NCBI GenBank assembly: GCA_002297415.1
Contig: DBKZ01000091.1
Span: forward strand, 2,224-12,812
Length of the DNA stretch: 10,589 nt
Direction: 5' to 3'
Source: Ruminococcaceae bacterium UBA737
Lineage (GTDB): Bacteria > Bacillota > Clostridia > Oscillospirales > Acutalibacteraceae
Below are positions 7,182 through 10,589 of this stretch, in pieces. Positions within the stretch are counted from its first letter, which is position 1, and the number at the start of each line of letters is the position of its first letter. The notes beneath the pieces were generated by a model. The model did not search any database and was not told the DNA's origin. It saw only the letters and a list, made by a program, of their open reading frames with translations. Made by a program: the position numbers and the translations under genes.

Positions 7182-8723
7182 TTATGCAAATTTAGCGGCA
7201 AGCGCCATTATTTCTTCCTGAGTCGCTGTTTTTGCGTCAACCTCTCCCGCAAGCATTCCGCCCGACATTACGAGAATTCTGTCGCATACGCCCAAAAGCT
7301 CGGGCATTTCCGAGGAAACCATTAAAACGGTCTTTCCCTTTTCGGCGAGGTCGATTATAAGCTGATAGATTTCATATTTCGCGCCGACATCAATTCCTCT
7401 TGTCGGCTCGTCAAGCAAAAGCACCGTGGGGTCGGTAAGAAGCCAGCGCCCCAAAATCACCTTTTGCTGATTTCCGCCCGAAAGCGATCTTATTTTAGTC
7501 TCCTGAGACGGAGTTTTTACATGCATTGAATCAATGCACCACTTTGTGCTTTCCTTTTGCTTTGCCTTACTGACAAAGGGTCCGTTTTTGCACTTATCAA
7601 GGCTCGATATCGTCGCGTTTTCCCTGATATTTAAAATTCCGAAAATTCCCGTAGCTCTGCGCTCCTCGGTTAAAAGAGCAAAGCCGTTTTTAATTGACTC
7701 TCTGGAATTTCGGTTTTTAACGGTTTTGCCGTTAAGCTTAATAGTTCCGTTATGACGGGTGGCAACGCCGAATATATTTTCAAGAAGCTCGCTTCTGCCC
7801 GAGCCGTCAAGACCTGCAATTCCGATTATCTCGCCCTTTCTTGCCTTAAAGGAAACGCCTTTAAGCTTTGAATACATCGCCGTAAGATCGTCTACCTCTA
7901 AAAGCACATCGCCGATTTTATTGGATTTTGGCGGATAGATATTCGTAAGCTCACGCCCTACCATAAGCTTTATAATTTCATCGGTGGTAAGGTTTTTCGC
8001 CTCTTTTGTCGCTATCCATTTGCCGTCACGCATTATAGTGACCTCATCGGAAATGCGGAGAATTTCTTTCATCTTATGTGAAATATAAATTATTCCGCAG
8101 CCCTGAGCCTTTAACATATTTATTATTTTAAAAAGATGCTCGACTTCGTCCTCTGTAAGAGAGGAAGTGGGTTCGTCAAACACTATTACTTTCGCGTTAT
8201 AAGAAACCGCCTTTGCAATTTCAACCATCTGTCTTTGAGAAACCGGCATTTTGCTCATAACCGTTTTCGGGTCGGCATTTATTTCCAGCTTCTCGAAAAT
8301 TTCTTTCGTTGCGGCATACATTTTCTTTTCGCTGGTAATCGGAATTCCCTTTGCCACCGTCGGAAAACGCCCGAGCCACATATTATCCATTATGTTGCGT
8401 TTTAAAGCCTGATTAAGCTCCTGATGAACCATCGCAACTCCGTGTTCAAGAGCTTCCTTTGAATTCTTAAAATTAACCTCTTCGCCTTCAAGGAAAATTT
8501 TTCCGCTGTCCTTGGAATAAACTCCGAAAAGGCATTTCATCAGCGTGGATTTTCCGGCGCCGTTTTCTCCCATAAGGGCATGAACCGTTCCTGCTTTTAC
8601 CGTCAGATTTACTTTATCAAGCGCCTTAACGCCCGGAAAAGCTTTTTCGATATCCTCCATGCGCAAAAGAACGGGAGCGTTATTTTCAGAAACAGTCTTT
8701 ACTGCGTTATTTTCATTTGCCAT
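7182..8723 (-). CDS. mglA: Galactose/methyl-galactoside-type ABC transporter ATPase MglA (two ABC domains)
   Basis: This 513-residue double ATPase powers sugar import through MglC at the cytoplasmic face. The first domain has Walker A GENGAGKST (52-60), Q-loop Gln101, the divergent signature VSQRQMVEIAKA (161-172) and Walker B VIVFDEPTSSL with Asp183/Glu184. The second domain has the altered Walker A GLDGSGRSEL (304-313), where Lys is replaced by Arg, then signature LSGGNQQK (414-421) and Walker B VLLLDEPTRGID (434-445). An asymmetric pair like this is normal for the RbsA/MglA/XylG family, where the second site is degenerate. The length fits the family. The ATG at 8723 has a GGGGG site (plus-strand 8731-8735) about 7 nt upstream. 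A strong stem-loop lies in the 74-nt gap after mglB. Confidence 0.95.
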   Translation of the reverse strand: MANENNAVKTVSENNAPVLLRMEDIEKAFPGVKALDKVNLTVKAGTVHALMGENGAGKSTLMKCLFGVYSKDSGKIFLEGEEVNFKNSKEALEHGVAMVHQELNQALKRNIMDNMWLGRFPTVAKGIPITSEKKMYAATKEIFEKLEINADPKTVMSKMPVSQRQMVEIAKAVSYNAKVIVFDEPTSSLTEDEVEHLFKIINMLKAQGCGIIYISHKMKEILRISDEVTIMRDGKWIATKEAKNLTTDEIIKLMVGRELTNIYPPKSNKIGDVLLEVDDLTAMYSKLKGVSFKARKGEIIGIAGLDGSGRSELLENIFGVATRHNGTIKLNGKTVKNRNSRESIKNGFALLTEERRATGIFGILNIRENATISSLDKCKNGPFVSKAKQKESTKWCIDSMHVKTPSQETKIRSLSGGNQQKVILGRWLLTDPTVLLLDEPTRGIDVGAKYEIYQLIIDLAEKGKTVLMVSSEMPELLGVCDRILVMSGGMLAGEVDAKTATQEEIMALAAKFA

Positions 8724-8754
8724 TTTTATTCCCCCGTCTGTAATGTCTTTTTCG

Positions 8755-8778
8755 GGGGACGGCTTTTGTGCCGTCCCC
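8755..8778 (-). promoter_or_regulatory. Intercistronic stem-loop between mglB and mglA
   Basis: A perfect 9-bp stem, ggggacggc/gccgtcccc, encloses a 6-base loop and starts 19 nt after the mglB stop. No T-tract follows on the minus strand, so it should not stop transcription fully. A hairpin here commonly stabilises the upstream binding-protein mRNA so that MglB is made in excess over MglA and MglC. The 3' arm ends in cccccg, which is also complementary to the cggggg containing the mglA ribosome binding site (8731-8736). Confidence 0.75.
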
Positions 8779-8797
8779 TTTATTTAGGTTTTTATTC

Positions 8798-9865
8798 TTA
8801 TTCACCGGTGTAGGTAGCGTAAGGAATATTTACTCTCCATGTTCCTACAACATCGTCGGCATTTACACCGTCAAAGGTATCCTTTGAGTCTAAGAAATTC
8901 TGAGCGATAGTTGTAATAACGGTTGCCATTCCCTCGGCGTCCTGCTTGATGCTTCCTACCATGCTGCCGTTTTTGATAGCTTCCTTAGCGGCGTCGGTAG
9001 CGTCAACTCCGAAAACGGGGATTGTTTTGCCCGAGCCCTTATTGTAGCCTGCCGCCTGAAGAGCGGAAACAGCGCCCAATGCCATTTCGTCGTTGTTAGC
9101 GATTACAAGCTCAACCATGTTTTTATTAGCTTCGCTGTACTGAGCGAGAATGGTTGACATATAGTTTGTTGCGGCTGCGGATGACCATAAGCCGTCCTGA
9201 TCGACGAGATACTTATTTGTGTTTGAAGCGTCATAGAATGAAAGCTTCTCTTTTCCGCCGTCTGTAAGAACCTTGTCGGCGTCCTCAACACCGTACTGAG
9301 TTCGGGCGATAGCCTCCATGTTTCCTTCCTGACCCTTAAACATTACATAGCTGATTTTTCCGTCGCCGTTTAAATCAAGCTTGTCAAAGTTTTCAAGAAC
9401 ATATTTGCCTATCATTTCGCCCTGCATGTGGCCTGCCATTTCATAATCGGTTCCTACGAACACGCATTTGTCATAGCTTGAAACAACCGATTCCTCAACC
9501 GAGCGGTTAAAGAATATTACCGGAATGTTCTGAGCCTTCGCAAGGTCAACGATGTTCTGAGCGGCGTCGTTTGAGCCTGTATCAACAACATTTACTATAA
9601 GCGCCTTTGAGCCTTTTGCGATAGCTGTTGTAACCTGCTCGGTCTGGGTCGTCTGATTTCCGTTTGCGTCATAATTCTGGAAATTGATTCCCGCTTTCTT
9701 TAAAAGCTTATCCATTGAAGTACGAACGCTTGAAATGTAGGTATCGGAATAGGTGTAATAGAACACCGAAACCTCACCCTTTGAAGACGAGCCTCCGCCC
9801 GAGCCGCAGGCTGTCAGTCCTAAAACCAGTGCAAGTGCCAGAAAAAGTGTGACAATTTTTTTCAT
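8798..9865 (-). CDS. mglB: Galactose/glucose-type sugar-binding lipoprotein MglB
   Basis: This 355-residue substrate-binding lipoprotein captures sugar outside the cell for MglAC. Its signal peptide has the lipobox LTAC with Cys20, followed by a Gly/Ser-rich linker. The mature protein resembles the E. coli galactose/glucose-binding protein: ALIVNVVD (88-95), IPVIFFN (114-120), YDKCVFVGTD (131-140), VIANNDEMALGAV (254-266) and IPVFGVDA (282-289). A calcium loop, DLNGDGKIS (164-172), is present as in GBP. From memory of the GBP sugar site, Asp41, Asn120, Arg188, Trp227 and Asp288 correspond to conserved contacts. Asn182, Glu184 and Gln308 replace a His, an Asp and an Asn, so the sugar preference may differ from galactose/glucose. 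AGGAGG lies 8 nt before the ATG, and a TATAAT box is upstream at 9911-9916. It is the first gene of the importer unit. Confidence 0.94.
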   Translation of the reverse strand: MKKIVTLFLALALVLGLTACGSGGGSSSKGEVSVFYYTYSDTYISSVRTSMDKLLKKAGINFQNYDANGNQTTQTEQVTTAIAKGSKALIVNVVDTGSNDAAQNIVDLAKAQNIPVIFFNRSVEESVVSSYDKCVFVGTDYEMAGHMQGEMIGKYVLENFDKLDLNGDGKISYVMFKGQEGNMEAIARTQYGVEDADKVLTDGGKEKLSFYDASNTNKYLVDQDGLWSSAAATNYMSTILAQYSEANKNMVELVIANNDEMALGAVSALQAAGYNKGSGKTIPVFGVDATDAAKEAIKNGSMVGSIKQDAEGMATVITTIAQNFLDSKDTFDGVNADDVVGTWRVNIPYATYTGE

Positions 9866-9910
9866 TATGTTTACCTCCTTTAATTACGACCTGTCTTTGT
9901 CGTTGTCTAT

Positions 9911-9939
9911 ATTATAGTTCGGTGCCGAAAAAAAGGAAA
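9911..9939 (-). promoter_or_regulatory. Candidate mgl promoter with a short dyad in the spacer
   Basis: On the minus strand TATAAT (9916-9911) is a perfect -10 box about 46 nt upstream of the mglB start codon. The -35 at 17-bp spacing (9939-9934) reads TTTCCT and is weak, as expected for an activator-dependent promoter. The spacer holds a 5+2+5 dyad, ttcgg-tg-ccgaa (9918-9929), which could be a regulator site. The bound protein is unknown; the AraC-type regulator at 3958-5550 is the obvious candidate for activation. Confidence 0.5.
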
Positions 9940-10033
9940 TGTGATTTTTTATTTAAAATGTATAAAAAATTATCCACCTTAAACCGCAAACTGTATTTTT
10001 TGTAATTTAAAGGAAATTTTAAATCAGATTATC

Positions 10034-10062
10034 TTTATTTTTAAGGCTTTGTATGCTATAAT
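10034..10062 (+). promoter_or_regulatory. rnpB promoter with extended -10
   Basis: A perfect TATAAT at 10057-10062 is preceded by TGC, giving an extended -10. The -35 at 17-bp spacing (tttatt, 10034-10039) is weak, which an extended -10 can offset. The expected start point, about 10068-10069, coincides with the 5' strand of helix P1 of the RNase P RNA. Confidence 0.75.
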
Positions 10063-10067
10063 AAATC

Positions 10068-10399
10068 TGCGAGTCGGCCGTGCGGTCGCGCGGTTTTAAA
10101 CCGTGAGGAAAGTCCGAGCCCCAAAGAGCAGAATAGCAGCTAACGGCTGCCGAGGGCGACCTTAGGGAGAGTGCAACAGAAATATACCGCCGATTTTATC
10201 GGTAAGGATGGAAAGGCGAGGTAAGAGCTCACCGCGTCTGAGGGTAACCTCAGGGGCCTGTAAACCCTATTCGGAGCAACGCTGACTGCAGCTATACACC
10301 TGCTCGGTGTGCTGCGAAAAGCGGCTTGAGCGCAAAAGCGATTTTGCGTCGAGATAGATGACCGTGCAAGACAGAACTCGGCTTACAGACCGACTCGCA
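10068..10399 (+). ncRNA. rnpB: RNase P RNA, bacterial class A
   Basis: This is the catalytic RNA of RNase P, which removes the 5' leader of tRNA precursors. Helix P1 is closed by tgcgagtcg (10068-10076) pairing with cgactcgca (10391-10399). Hallmarks in order are gaggaaagtccgagc (10105-10119, 5' part of P4), gtgcaacagaaatataccgcc (from 10171), the ggtaag region near 10220 before ctcacc (the L15 type site for the tRNA 3' CCA), agatagatgaccg (10352-10364) and acagaactcggcttacag (10371-10388, 3' part of P4). The length of about 332 nt and this layout fit class A rather than the Bacillus class B. No U-tract follows P1, so the 3' end is probably set by processing or by the downstream repeat structures. 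Confidence 0.97.
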
Positions 10400-10402
10400 A
10401 TT

Positions 10403-10437
10403 TAGATATTAGACTCTAGACGGTAGATGTTAGACTT
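10403..10437 (+). repeat. Heptad tandem repeat array, left arm
   Basis: There are five consecutive 7-bp units of the form TAGAYNN: tagatat, tagactc, tagacgg, tagatgt, tagactt. The array begins 3 nt after the end of helix P1 of rnpB. An opposing five-unit array lies at 10479-10513. Confidence 0.85.
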
Positions 10438-10457
10438 AAAAGAAGTTTTATTTAAGC

Positions 10458-10479
10458 TTAGTGCCGTAAGGCACACATT
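10458..10479 (+). repeat. GNRA-loop hairpin repeat (right copy)
   Basis: The stem gtgcc/ggcac with a GTAA loop (10461-10474) sits between the two heptad arrays. It matches the copy at 208-229 (opposite strand) at 20 of 22 positions, and the two differences face each other in the stem. No T-tract follows. Confidence 0.75.
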
Positions 10480-10513
10480 GGTCTAATATCTAAAGTCTAA
10501 TGTCTAGCGTCTA
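10479..10513 (-). repeat. Heptad tandem repeat array, right arm (inverted)
   Basis: Read on the minus strand from 10513, five 7-bp units follow the same TAGAYNN pattern: tagacgc, tagacat, tagactt, tagatat, tagacca. The 14-base segment 10401-10414 has an exact inverted copy at 10481-10494. The two arrays face each other and can form a long imperfect hairpin. Confidence 0.85.
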
Positions 10514-10517
10514 GAAT

Positions 10518-10588
10518 AATACCCCTCAGTCGCGCATAAAGCGCGACAGCTCCCCTCTGTATTGACTTTCGTCAATAAGAAGGGAGCC
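10518..10588 (-). repeat. Two-hairpin dispersed element (copy C, inverted)
   Basis: On the minus strand hairpin 1 has outer arms ggctccc and gggagct. These enclose tattgac/gtcaata (10577-10571 with 10566-10560) around a GAAA loop. Hairpin 2 is gtcgcgc/gcgcgac around tttat. The tail is tgaggggtatt. The 3' 28 bases equal positions 1-28 on the plus strand. Confidence 0.75.
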
Positions 10589-10589
10589 T

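Noticed and set aside
7166..7201. Longer mglC starting at TTG 7201
   Set aside because: This start would overlap the end of mglA and lacks a ribosome site. The ATG at 7165 has GGAGGA at proper spacing and gives the normal family length.
8755..8778. Intrinsic terminator between mglB and mglA
   Set aside because: On the coding strand the stem is followed by cgaaaaag rather than T's, and mglA needs transcription from upstream because no clear promoter lies in the gap.
10403..10513. CRISPR array
   Set aside because: The repeat unit is 7 bp without spacers, the two arrays face each other, and no cas genes are present.
1..10545. Terminal inverted repeats of one large transposon
   Set aside because: No transposase, integrase or target duplication is visible, the segment contains the housekeeping gene rnpB, and the 28 bases form part of a dispersed hairpin element.

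Overview
The window looks like chromosomal DNA of a gut-type Clostridia, most likely Oscillospirales (Ruminococcus-like). The reasons are a class A RNase P RNA (Bacilli have class B), strong AGGAGG-type ribosome binding sites, moderate GC, lipoprotein signal peptides typical of Gram-positives, and short hairpin-rich dispersed repeats. The genus assignment is an inference; no rRNA or species marker is present.

All eight protein genes lie on the minus strand, so they read right to left. The first unit (9865 to 5702) is an mgl-type galactose/glucose-family ABC importer in the classical order mglB-mglA-mglC. It is followed by a small membrane protein with one extracellular InlB-type B-repeat, then a hairpin that probably ends the unit. 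The second unit (5550 to 245) has a good sigma-A-like promoter overlapped by a perfect 17-bp-arm palindrome. It then encodes a YesN-type response regulator, a YesM-type sensor kinase, a second sugar-binding lipoprotein and a YghZ-like aldo/keto reductase. The first three cistrons overlap by 4 nt each. The simplest reading is a three-component sugar sensor (binding lipoprotein, kinase, AraC-type regulator) controlling the adjacent importer, with a reductase added at the end.

On the plus strand, divergent from mglB, is the RNase P RNA gene rnpB (about 10068-10399) with an extended -10 promoter. The roughly 200 bp between the mgl and rnpB transcripts holds both promoters and little else.

Both edges of the window are repeat-rich. 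The left edge (1-244) carries parts of three hairpin elements and a 14-bp AT-rich tandem repeat. The right edge (10401-10589) carries two facing arrays of a 7-bp repeat that start right after rnpB, a small GNRA-loop hairpin, and another hairpin element. A 28-bp sequence at the left end recurs exactly and inverted at the right end. A second small hairpin also occurs on both sides, with a compensatory base-pair change.

The most interesting non-coding signals are the palindrome at 5578-5618, which reads on the coding strand as a tRNA acceptor/T-arm-like minihelix, the covarying hairpin repeat, and the facing heptad arrays beside rnpB. No complete mobile element, CRISPR array or phage gene is visible.
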